Shown here: piece by piece, positions 47,077 to 54,705 of the stretch
How positions within the stretch are numbered: position 1 is the stretch's first letter
How the letters are laid out: the number at the start of each line of letters is the position of its first letter
Source: JBNJGB01 sp051747385
GTDB taxonomy: Bacteria > Myxococcota_A > UBA9042 > PHBI01 > JACKFB01
Assembly (NCBI GenBank): GCA_051747385.1
Contig: JBNJGB010000034.1
Span: forward strand, 1-64,000
Length of the DNA stretch: 64,000 nt
Reading direction: 5' to 3'
Notes under the pieces: generated by a model
The model's database searches: none
Told to the model about the DNA's origin: nothing
The model's input: only the letters and a program-made list of their open reading frames with translations
Program-made: the position numbers and the translations under genes

Positions 47077-48864
47077 CTACTCCTCGCGCTCGGACTCGAG
47101 CTTGCGGATGTGGAGCTCCCGGAGCTGCTCGGAGCCCACCTCGCTCGGCGCGTCGCACATGACGTCGGTGGCCTTCTGCGTCTTCGGGAAGGCGATGACG
47201 TCGCGGATGGACTCGGCGCCCGCCAGGAGCATCACCAGCCGGTCCAGGCCCAGGGCGATGCCGCCGTGGGGCGGGGTGCCGTAGCCCAGGGCGTCCAGGA
47301 GGAAGCCGAACTTCCGCTGCGCCTCCTCCTCGGTCAGGCCCAGGAGCTCGAAGACCTTCCGCTGCACGCCCTGGTCGTGGATACGGATGGAGCCGCCGCC
47401 GAGCTCCGTGCCGTTCAGCACGATGTCGTAGGCGAGCGACCGGACCCGCGTGGGATCCTCGTCCAGCAGGGGGATGTCCTGCGGGCGCGGCGCCGTGAAG
47501 GGGTGGTGCTTGCTGTCGTAGCGGCCCGCCTCCACCTCCTCCTCGAACAGGGGGAAGTCCGTGACCCAGCAGAACTTCAGCTCGTCTTCGTCGATGAGGC
47601 CCAGCTTCTCGCCGACGGCGAGGCGCAGGTGGGCCAGCGCGTCGTGGGCCACCGTCCACGTGTCGGCCACGAAGCACAGCAGGTCGCCAGGCTCCAGGTC
47701 GCAGCGCTCGGTGAGGTCCGCCTGGACGTCGTCCGGAAAGAACTTTGCGATGGGGCCCTGCCAGCGATCCGGCTGGATCTTGATCCAGGCCATCCCCTTG
47801 GCGCCGTACCGGCTGGCCACGTCCGCCAGCTTGTCGATCTCCGCGCGGGAGAGCTTCGCGCCGCCCTTGGCGTTCAGGGCCTTCACGATGCCGCCGGACT
47901 TCAGGACCTGCTGGAAGACGCGGAAGTCGGTGCGCCCGACGATGTCGCCCACGTCCCGAAGCTCCAGGCCGAAGCGCAGGTCCGGGCGGTCGATGCCGAA
48001 GCGCTCCATGGCCTCCTGGTAGGTGAGGCGCGGGATCTCGCCGACCTCGACGCCCTTCGTCTCCTTCCAGACGCGCCGGACCAGGCCGTCGATGATGTCG
48101 AAGACGTCCTGCTCGGAGATGAAGCTCATCTCCACGTCCACCTGGGTGAACTCGGGCTGCCGGTCGGCGCGCAGGTCCTCGTCGCGGAAGCAGCGGCAGA
48201 TCTGGAAGTACCGGTCGTAGCCCGAGACCATGAAGATCTGCTTGAAGATCTGCGGCGACTGGGGGAGCGCGTAGAAGTGGCCCGGGTGCACGCGGCTGGG
48301 CACCAGGTAGTCCCGGGCCCCCTCCGGCGTGCTCTTCGTGAGGATGGGCGTCTCCAGGTCCAGGAAGCCGAGGTCGCTCAGGTAGTTGCGGGTGATCTGC
48401 GTCACCTGGTGGCGCAGGATGAGGTTCCGCTGCAGCGGCCCCCGGCGCAGGTCCAGGTAGCGGTACTGAAGCCGCAGGTTCTCGTTGGCCTCGACCCGCT
48501 CCGAGACGGGGAAGGGCGGGGTGGCCGCCCTGTTGAAGACCTCCAGGTGGGTCGCCTCCACCTCGACGGCGCCCGTGGGCATCTTCTCGTTTTCGTTGCG
48601 GCCGCGGTCCACGACCGTGCCGCGGACGCCGATCACCCACTCGGAGCGCAGGGCGTCGGCGGCCTCGTGGACCTCCGCGTCCACCGCGGGGTCGAACTTC
48701 ACCTGGCTCAGGCCGTAGCGATCCCGCAGGTCCACGAAGATGCAGCCGCCGTGGTCCCGGTAGTTCTGCACCCAGCCCATCAGGACGACGGTCTCGCCCA
48801 CGTCCGCGCGCCGGAGGGCGCCGCAGTCGTGGGTACGCTTCCACTCGGTCAGGAACTGGCTCAC
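47077..48864 (-). CDS. aspS: Aspartyl-tRNA synthetase
   Basis: 595 residues, the bacterial type. Start GTG 48864 is preferred because GGAGG lies 6 bases before it; a GTG two codons earlier has the ribosome site directly against it. N-terminal OB anticodon domain (VVLMGWVQNYRDHGG), then class II motifs: motif 2 in RCFRDEDLRADRQPEFTQVD, GAD insertion in the middle, and motif 3 GGIALGLDRLVMLLAG. Loads Asp onto tRNA-Asp, whose gene is just upstream on the same strand, separated by a strong terminator hairpin. Confidence 0.96.
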   Translation of the reverse strand: MSQFLTEWKRTHDCGALRRADVGETVVLMGWVQNYRDHGGCIFVDLRDRYGLSQVKFDPAVDAEVHEAADALRSEWVIGVRGTVVDRGRNENEKMPTGAVEVEATHLEVFNRAATPPFPVSERVEANENLRLQYRYLDLRRGPLQRNLILRHQVTQITRNYLSDLGFLDLETPILTKSTPEGARDYLVPSRVHPGHFYALPQSPQIFKQIFMVSGYDRYFQICRCFRDEDLRADRQPEFTQVDVEMSFISEQDVFDIIDGLVRRVWKETKGVEVGEIPRLTYQEAMERFGIDRPDLRFGLELRDVGDIVGRTDFRVFQQVLKSGGIVKALNAKGGAKLSRAEIDKLADVASRYGAKGMAWIKIQPDRWQGPIAKFFPDDVQADLTERCDLEPGDLLCFVADTWTVAHDALAHLRLAVGEKLGLIDEDELKFCWVTDFPLFEEEVEAGRYDSKHHPFTAPRPQDIPLLDEDPTRVRSLAYDIVLNGTELGGGSIRIHDQGVQRKVFELLGLTEEEAQRKFGFLLDALGYGTPPHGGIALGLDRLVMLLAGAESIRDVIAFPKTQKATDVMCDAPSEVGSEQLRELHIRKLESEREE

Positions 48865-49010
48865 GGACACCCTCCAGGGCGGGTCTCGGCGAAGGGCGGG
48901 AAACGTAGCGCGGGCACCCCTCCGCGTCAAAGCAAGGCTGCACGCCCTCCGCGGGTGGCACCGGAGCGCGGCCCGGCGAGGTCGGCCGAGGGGATCCCCG
49001 GACGTGAGAA

Positions 49011-49038
49011 AGGCCCGCAGGTCGGAACCTGCGGGCCT
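49011..49038 (-). terminator. Terminator hairpin after the tRNA genes
   Basis: AGGCCCGCAGGT (49011-49022), loop CGGA, ACCTGCGGGCCT (49027-49038): a perfect 12-bp stem with TTTCTC following on the minus strand. It lies between tRNA-Asp and aspS, so it probably ends the tRNA transcript. Confidence 0.75.
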
Positions 49039-49044
49039 CCTCGA

Positions 49045-49121
<77 letters not shown>

Positions 49122-49162
49122 ATGCGGTATCCCCTCGTAAGGGCTTCTCGACGGGTTGTCAA

Positions 49163-49236
49163 TGGGCGAAACAGGACTCGAACCTGTGACATCCTGCGTG
49201 TAAGGCAGGCGCTCTGACCAGCTGAGCTATTCGCCC
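49163..49236 (-). tRNA. tRNA-Val (TAC)
   Basis: 74 bases. Acceptor stem GGGCGAA / TTCGCCC, D-arm AGCTCAGCTGGTCAGAGC, anticodon loop CCTTACACG with TAC, T-arm AGGTTCGAGTCCT. No CCA is encoded (the next bases are TTG), unlike the tRNA-Asp 41 bases downstream, so CCA must be added enzymatically. Confidence 0.95.
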
Positions 49237-49381
49237 GGAGCCGGCGCCCCTCGGCGACGGCGAGAGGGCTTATGGCAAAGGCGCTCGGGCGTGTCAAACC
49301 AAAAAACGCACCCGCCCCGCGCGGCGCCATCGGAAGGATACGGAAGCACATGCGTTTCCACCTCGAGTGCGGCTGGGCGCG

Positions 49382-49651
49382 TCACGTGGGCTCGTCGCCC
49401 TCGCTCGCCGGAGCCATCCCGCGAATCCGGATGCCGCCGAACCCGCGAGAGGGCGCGGCCCCCAGGCGGACGACCCAGCCTCGGGCCCAGACCCGGTCGT
49501 AGCGCCGGAGCCGCCCGCAGGCCCGCTGCACGTCCTCGAGGGTGGCGTCTTCGGGGATCGCGGCGGTGGCGTTGACTCCCGGGCGGAGCGGGCCGGCGGC
49601 GTGCGCGAGATGACCACCGCCGTCACGGACCTCGACTGCGCCTCGTGTCAC
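49382..49651 (-). CDS. Possible small hypothetical protein
   Basis: 89 residues from GTG 49651, no clear ribosome site. The last 65 codons are strongly third-position GC rich and read plausibly (AAIPEDATLEDVQRACGRLR, RVWARGWVVRLG, GFGGIRIRGMAPAS). No motif, signal peptide or family recognised. It could also be chance in a GC-rich spacer. Confidence 0.35.
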   Translation of the reverse strand: MTRGAVEVRDGGGHLAHAAGPLRPGVNATAAIPEDATLEDVQRACGRLRRYDRVWARGWVVRLGAAPSRGFGGIRIRGMAPASEGDEPT

Positions 49652-49776
49652 ACGGCCGAGGGCGCGGGTGGGGCCCAGGGGCGGATCGTTGCGCCCTGAC
49701 GGAGCCGAGCGCGGTTGCCGGGTGAGATGCGGCGTCCGGGACGCTATGCTCGCGGCGTACCGACCGAGGTGACCCG

Positions 49777-50229
49777 ATGAGCGCAAGCGCAGTCGCCGCA
49801 TCCCTGCTGGCCTCCACCCTCCTCGTGGTGTCCGGCTGCGCCACCGCGAGGAGCGACGCGGAGCTGGCCCCGGGCGAGCCTCCGGTCGTGGAGGAGCTGG
49901 CGAAGAGCAGCCACAGCTGGGACCGCGCGCGCCTGCCGGCGTACCCGGAGGGCCGGCAGGAGGTGACCATCCTCCGGATCACCATCCCGCCTGGCACCCG
50001 GCTGCACACCCACGAGCACCCCGTCATCAACGCCGGCGTGCTCCTCAGCGGCCACCTCACCGTGGTGAAGCGCGACGGCGCGACGCTGCAGCTCGAGGCC
50101 GGGGACCCGATCGTCGAGCTGGTCGACACCGCGCACTACGGCTTCAACCCCGGCGACGTCCCGGCGGAGATCGTCGTGTTCTACGCCGGGGTGGTGGACC
50201 AGCCGATCACGGTCTTCGCGCCGGACTGA
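49777..50229 (+). CDS. Cupin-domain lipoprotein
   Basis: 150 residues, GAGGTGA before the ATG. The signal peptide ends in a lipobox (LLVVSGC). The mature part is one cupin: TILRITIPPGTRLHTHEHPVINAGVLLSG contains the H-x-H plus second His metal-binding pattern of cupin motif 1, and HYGFNPGDVPAEIVVFY fits motif 2. A membrane-anchored cupin of unknown ligand; it could bind a small molecule or be an enzyme. Confidence 0.85.
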   Translation: MSASAVAASLLASTLLVVSGCATARSDAELAPGEPPVVEELAKSSHSWDRARLPAYPEGRQEVTILRITIPPGTRLHTHEHPVINAGVLLSGHLTVVKRDGATLQLEAGDPIVELVDTAHYGFNPGDVPAEIVVFYAGVVDQPITVFAPD

Positions 50230-50341
50230 GGGTCGGCGTGATCCCGCCGATCGGTAAGGCGGGCACGGTGACCTCGATCTCGGGGGCACCAGGGGAGGCC
50301 GGATGACCCTGGCGGCTCCATGGTGGCCCCACGAAGATCGA

Positions 50342-50368
50342 AGCCGCCGGGTCGGCGACCCGACGGCT
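50342..50368. terminator. Hairpin terminator between the cupin gene and ssrA
   Basis: AGCCGCCGGGTC (50342-50353) and GACCCGACGGCT (50357-50368) pair over 12 bases with one mismatch and a GGC loop. It sits 19 bases beyond the 3' end of tmRNA and beyond the convergent cupin gene, so it may serve both. No T-run. Confidence 0.55.
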
Positions 50369-50386
50369 CCGGGAGAGCCAGCTTGT

Positions 50387-50744
50387 TGGTGGAGGCGCGG
50401 GGAGTCGAACCCCGGTCCGAGAACGGTCCGCATCAGGCGTCTACGTGCGTAGGATCCGTGCTTTGATTTAAGCCGGAAGGACTCCCACGGGCAGGATTCC
50501 GACCGACCGATCTCCATGAATCTCGTCCACACCCGACGGAGCGGCGGGCGGGACCAGCCTGTGAGGTATGACAATCACTCCGGCGCCACAGGCGAGCCAC
50601 CGAAGGACCGTCTCGCTATTTATGCAGCGAGAGCAAACGCGTTGTCGTTGGCGTTTGAAGAGTTCCTGTCTTGATGACCGGGGGACAGGACCCGGGCACG
50701 CAACCTGTGCTTCATCATCCCCGTCGAAACCAGTTCGCCCCCAT
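50387..50744 (-). ncRNA. ssrA: Transfer-messenger RNA
   Basis: 358 bases. The tRNA-like ends pair: 5' GGGGGCG (50744-50738) with 3' CGCCTCC (50397-50391), followed by discriminator A and encoded CCA (50389-50387). The 5' end continues ACTGGTTTCGACGGGG and the 3' end has GGTTCGACTCCCC, both standard. The tag frame (50652-50620) reads ANDNAFALAA then TAA. tmRNA rescues stalled ribosomes and tags the product for proteolysis. Confidence 0.97.
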
Positions 50745-50768
50745 GGCGGCTGGTGTCTCTCAACGCTC

Positions 50769-50796
50769 ACTATAGGAGCGCCCGCCGGCCGGTCAA
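50769..50796 (-). promoter_or_regulatory. Promoter of ssrA
   Basis: On the minus strand TTGACC (50796-50791), a 16-base spacer, then TATAGT (50774-50769). Transcription should begin near 50762, giving a short 5' leader that is processed to 50744. Confidence 0.7.
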
Positions 50797-50957
50797 GGGG
50801 GGGCTCCCGTGACGAAGCTCCGGCCCAGGCCGACGATCCGACGGCGCTGTGGCGTGCCGCAACTCCTCGAATTGGCGCTGCCAGTCCTGCGTCGTTGCGT
50901 CCCACCACAGCTTGCGCCTCCCCGCCCTGGACTCGAACCTCCATTCCGTCCCAGGAG

Positions 50958-52358
50958 TCAAGGGCCTGCCGGTCGGAGGGCGGGCGGCCGCGGGTCGGGG
51001 ACCTCGAGGGGCGCGACCGTGGGGAGGCGCCGCACGCGGCGGTTCCAGGTGACCTCGACGACGCAGCGGCCGTCCGTGGACAACGACAGGCCCTCCACGA
51101 CCCGCCAGAGGCACCGGTCCGAGGACTCGTCCAGGACCGTGCCGAGCCTGGCCACCACCCGCACCTCCGCGTCGCGCGCCTCCAGGCGGAAGCCGGCGCG
51201 CCCGGTGTGGTCGCCGTAGCACGTGGTCACCTCCTCGCGGACGCTGCGGAGGGCTCGGGCCGCCTCTTCGCGCTCGCACGCCCCCGTGACCTCGAGCCGC
51301 TCGATCCGCGGCGCTCCGGCAGGGCGCGCCGACGCGGACCGCGAGGAGCGCTCCTCCTCCCGGTCTTCCCCCTCCCGGTCTTCCCCCTCCCGGTCTTCCC
51401 CCTCGGCGGGCCCGTCGTCCCCCCGGGCGGCGGCTCCCTCCTCCAGCCGGGCGTCCAGCCAGCGGAGGTAGGCCCGGGCGTCGCGCGCGTGGAACCGGCG
51501 TCGGCTCCACGCGGAGGCCGTGAACGTGCGCGGCAGGACGGACCGGGCCAGGGCGCCCAGGCGCTTCGAGCGGGCGTGATCCCCCTGGCGCCACGCGGCG
51601 AGGCCGCGCCCGTAGGCCGCCCAGGCGAGCCGCGGGTGATCCTCCAGCAGGGCGTCGTACGCGTCAGCCGCCTGCTTCGTCTCGCCGTCCGCGAGCAGCG
51701 CCTGCGCCCAGGCGAGGTCGAAGATGGGGTCCCGGGGTGCCAGGCGCGTCGCGACCGTCAGGAGCGCCACCGCCTTGTCCGTGTCGTGCCGCTGTCCCCG
51801 GCTCAGGCGCAGCAGGGCGTGGTCCAGGAGCAGGTCGGGATCCCGGCGGATCTTCCGGTTGGCCTGCTCCATGTCGGAGATGGCGGCATCGAGCAGGCCG
51901 AGCCGATAGCGGATGATGGCCCGGTCGGCCCGCATCCCGGCGGAGTCCGGGGAGAGGGTGACCGCCCGGTCGGCGGCCTCCAGGGCCTCGTCGTGCGCGC
52001 CCCTGCGCTCCAGCAGCGCCGCCAGGTCCGACCAGGCCAGGGCGTGCTTGTCGTTCAGCTCCACGGCCTTCCGGAACGAGGACTCCGCCTGGCTGCGGCG
52101 CCCCGTCTCCGCGTACAGGCGCCCGAGCATCCAGTGCACGTGCGGATCGCGCGGATAGCCCTCCCGCGCCTCCTCGATGAGCTTCAGCGCGGCGCCGCGG
52201 TCGCCCCTTGCGACCAGCTTCCGGGCCTGCTTCTGCACGTAGGCGGGCGCCTTCGGCGGAGCGTCCGGGCCCGCATCGGGCGGCGCGATGCCCAGGAGGA
52301 GCGCCGCGGCGAGGAGCAGCAGGGCGCCGGCCGGACGAGGAGCGCGCACGGGGAGCAA
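50958..52358 (-). CDS. TPR-repeat protein with AgmX/PglI-type C-terminal domain
   Basis: 466 residues. Start TTG 52358, or GTG 52349 three codons later; neither has a good ribosome site. Signal peptide (RPAGALLLLAAALLLGIAPPDA). About six TPR helix pairs from residue 35 to 290 (PHVHWMLGRLYAETGRRSQAESSF, ALAWSDLAALLERRGAHDEALEAA). Then an acidic low-complexity linker with an EGEDR repeat. The last 120 residues (CEREEAARALRSVREEVTTCYG, then VEVTWNRRVRRL) resemble the AgmX/PglI TonB-like domain common in myxobacteria. A periplasmic assembly or scaffold role is likely. Lies 13 bases after gltA. Confidence 0.7.
   Translation of the reverse strand: MLPVRAPRPAGALLLLAAALLLGIAPPDAGPDAPPKAPAYVQKQARKLVARGDRGAALKLIEEAREGYPRDPHVHWMLGRLYAETGRRSQAESSFRKAVELNDKHALAWSDLAALLERRGAHDEALEAADRAVTLSPDSAGMRADRAIIRYRLGLLDAAISDMEQANRKIRRDPDLLLDHALLRLSRGQRHDTDKAVALLTVATRLAPRDPIFDLAWAQALLADGETKQAADAYDALLEDHPRLAWAAYGRGLAAWRQGDHARSKRLGALARSVLPRTFTASAWSRRRFHARDARAYLRWLDARLEEGAAARGDDGPAEGEDREGEDREGEDREEERSSRSASARPAGAPRIERLEVTGACEREEAARALRSVREEVTTCYGDHTGRAGFRLEARDAEVRVVARLGTVLDESSDRCLWRVVEGLSLSTDGRCVVEVTWNRRVRRLPTVAPLEVPDPRPPALRPAGP
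51357..51401 (-). repeat. Three tandem 15-bp units inside the TPR gene
   Basis: CTCCCGGTCTTCCCC is repeated exactly three times (51357, 51372, 51387). On the coding strand each unit gives one EGEDR-like pentapeptide of an acidic linker. The copy number could vary between strains without shifting the frame. Confidence 0.85.
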
Positions 52359-52371
52359 GCGACCCGTCGCG

Positions 52372-53523
52372 TCACCCGCGCTCGTTCATGGGCTTGAACT
52401 CGCGGGGCTCCGAGCCCGTGTAGATCTGGGTGGGCCGGAAGATGCGGTTGCCCTCGAGCTGCTCCAGCCAGTGGCTCAGCCACCCGGCCACGCGGGCGAT
52501 GGCGAAGATGGGCGTGAACATGTCCCGGTCGATACCGAGCTTGCTGTAGACGATGCCCGAGTAGAAGTCGACGTTGGGATAGATGCCCTTGTCGCCCAGG
52601 CGCTCGGTGGCGACCTCTTCGACCTTCCTGGCGATCTCGTAGCGCTCGCTGCTGCCCAGCTTGTCGAACAGGCGCGTGGTGAGCCTCTGGAGGATCCTGG
52701 CCCGCGGGTCCTTGGCCTTGTAGACCCGGTGGCCCAGGCCCATGATCTTCTCCTTGCGGTCGATCTTGCCCTGGATGGCGTCCGCGGCGCGGTCCAGGGA
52801 GCCGATCTCGTCCAGGAGGTAGAGGACCTGCTCGTTGGCCCCGCCGTGCAGCGGGCCCGACAGGGAGCCGACGGCCGAGGAGATGACCGCGTACGGGTCG
52901 GCCAGGGTGGAGCCCACGACCCGCGCCGAGAACGTCGACGCGTTCATGGTGTGCTCGGCGTGGAGGATGAGGGCCACGTCCATGGTCCGGGCGGCGACCG
53001 GGTCGGGCTCCTCCTCCGTCAGCATGTACAGGAAGTTCGCGGCGTGCCCCAGGTCGTCGCGGGGGCGGATGGCCTCGTCGCCGTTGCGTAGTCGGGCGAA
53101 CGCCGCGACCAGGGTGGGGAGCTTGGCGATGAGGTTCACCACCGCCGTCCGCTGGACGTCTGCGTCGTAGACGTCCTTGGCCGGATAGAACATGCCCATG
53201 GCCGCGATGCCGGCCTGGACCACGTCCATCGGGTGCCCGCCCTCCGGCAGGGTCTTCACCACGTCGATGATCTTGTACTTGAGCCGCCGGTGGTGGCGGA
53301 GGCGCGCGTCGAACTCCTCGAGCTGGTCCCGCGTCGGGAGCTCGCCGTACAGGAGGAGCCAGGAGACCTCCTCGTACGTGCAGTGCTCCGCCAGGTCCTC
53401 GATGGCGTAGCCCCGGTAATAGAGCTTGCCCTTCTGGCCGTCGATGAAGCTGACATCGGACTCGGCGCAGGGGATGCCTTCCAGCCCCCGGACGAGCTTC
53501 GGCTTGTCGGACGTATCGGACAT
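52372..53523 (-). CDS. gltA: Citrate synthase
   Basis: 383 residues, the shorter archaeal/Gram-positive-like type II-small form. Joins acetyl-CoA and oxaloacetate. Conserved catalytic sequences: GPLHGGANE (His), GLGHRVYKAKDPRA (His) and NVDFYSG (Asp). AGGAG lies upstream of the ATG. It is followed by the TPR gene on the same strand, though a functional link is not obvious. Confidence 0.94.
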   Translation of the reverse strand: MSDTSDKPKLVRGLEGIPCAESDVSFIDGQKGKLYYRGYAIEDLAEHCTYEEVSWLLLYGELPTRDQLEEFDARLRHHRRLKYKIIDVVKTLPEGGHPMDVVQAGIAAMGMFYPAKDVYDADVQRTAVVNLIAKLPTLVAAFARLRNGDEAIRPRDDLGHAANFLYMLTEEEPDPVAARTMDVALILHAEHTMNASTFSARVVGSTLADPYAVISSAVGSLSGPLHGGANEQVLYLLDEIGSLDRAADAIQGKIDRKEKIMGLGHRVYKAKDPRARILQRLTTRLFDKLGSSERYEIARKVEEVATERLGDKGIYPNVDFYSGIVYSKLGIDRDMFTPIFAIARVAGWLSHWLEQLEGNRIFRPTQIYTGSEPREFKPMNERG

Positions 53524-53714
53524 GAAGGGACTCCTGGATCGAACGGTACGGATCTCGCCGGTCCTTCCCGTCGACCGGCCCGAGGCCTCCTCGCCGTCTG
53601 CCCGAACGGCTGCACGACGCCGCCCGCGGAGCGGGCGACGACCTGGCCAGGAGGCGCGCCGAGCCTAGCGAAGGCCGCGCCGGTTTGCAATCCAAGACCG
53701 GCCAGCCGAGCGCC

Positions 53715-54602
53715 TCAGGGTGCGGAGTCGCCGTCGCCCCGATCCGGGAGGGACCAGCCGGTCACCTGGAGCTGGGGCCGGCAGTAGTTCGAGGGCACCT
53801 GCTTGACCACGCGGCCCTCCACCTCCAGCAGGACGTCGCGATGCAGGGCCAGGCGGTCCATGAGGGCGCGGGCCTCCGACGTGCGGGGCACGTAGGCGTG
53901 CACGAAGCGCCCCTCGTCGTCGTGGAGCCGGACGGCGTAGTGCGTCCGCGTCGCTCCCCGGAAGGCGCAGTGGTACGCAGTGCTCAGGCGCGCGCCGGCG
54001 ACGACCTCCACCTCCTCGCCCAGGAGCTCCTCCTCGGTGGGCGCGTCGTCGCCTCGCCGGTGCCGGTTGACGCGCCCGGTCAGGGCCTTCCACACGGGCG
54101 CGTCCCCAGCCTCCTCCAGGGCCTCCTCGCTGGGTTGGAAGGCCGGGTCCGGGCGCCCCGGGGACAGGGTTCCGGCGGGATACTCCCAGCCGCGGGACCA
54201 CTTGAGGACGTCCACCTGGTCGGGGCAGGTCTCGCTGAGCCGCTCCGGGTCGTATCGCACCTGCACCGTGATCGGCAGCCACGGCTCGTCCTCGAGCTGT
54301 CGCTCCAGGACCTTGCCGAGGTCCCGCGGCATGTAGCCCGTCAGGGTCTCGAGGGGGCCGCCGAGCAGCGTGAACGCCATCAGCTCGCCCTTCCTGTGGC
54401 GGTACTCGCAGTTGTAGTAGTCGGTGCGCCGCGCGAAGACGCGCAGGGTGAGCACGCGCCCCGCCAGCTCGTGGCGATCGGCCTGCAGGCGGGTGACCGT
54501 CGGCCAGTTGCGGGGATCCCGATCCGGCGCCGTCTCGGCCGGGACGGCCGGGGCCGTGAGGAGCATCGTTGCGGCGAGCACGATCTGGAGCAGGGATCTC
54601 AT
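53715..54602 (-). CDS. Exported protein of unknown function with two OB-like repeats
   Basis: 295 residues. Signal peptide MRSLLQIVLAATMLLTAPAVPAE. Two similar beta-rich halves: HELAGRVLTLRVFARRTDYYNCEYR with YMPRDLGKVLERQL, and LLGEEVEVVAGARLSTAYHCAFR with AYVPRTSEARALMDRLAL. Each has a Cys in the same place after a Tyr. The internal duplication suggests two OB-fold-like domains. No enzyme motif is visible. Divergent from the L,D-transpeptidase, so an envelope role is plausible but unproven. Confidence 0.7.
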   Translation of the reverse strand: MRSLLQIVLAATMLLTAPAVPAETAPDRDPRNWPTVTRLQADRHELAGRVLTLRVFARRTDYYNCEYRHRKGELMAFTLLGGPLETLTGYMPRDLGKVLERQLEDEPWLPITVQVRYDPERLSETCPDQVDVLKWSRGWEYPAGTLSPGRPDPAFQPSEEALEEAGDAPVWKALTGRVNRHRRGDDAPTEEELLGEEVEVVAGARLSTAYHCAFRGATRTHYAVRLHDDEGRFVHAYVPRTSEARALMDRLALHRDVLLEVEGRVVKQVPSNYCRPQLQVTGWSLPDRGDGDSAP

Positions 54603-54705
54603 CGGGCGCGATGATGATCCCGCCCGCGGAAACCTGCAAGAAGATGCCCGCGGGAACCTGGCGAAAAAATGGCCAGCCCGCGAGCGCGGGCTTACCACGG
54701 AGGGC

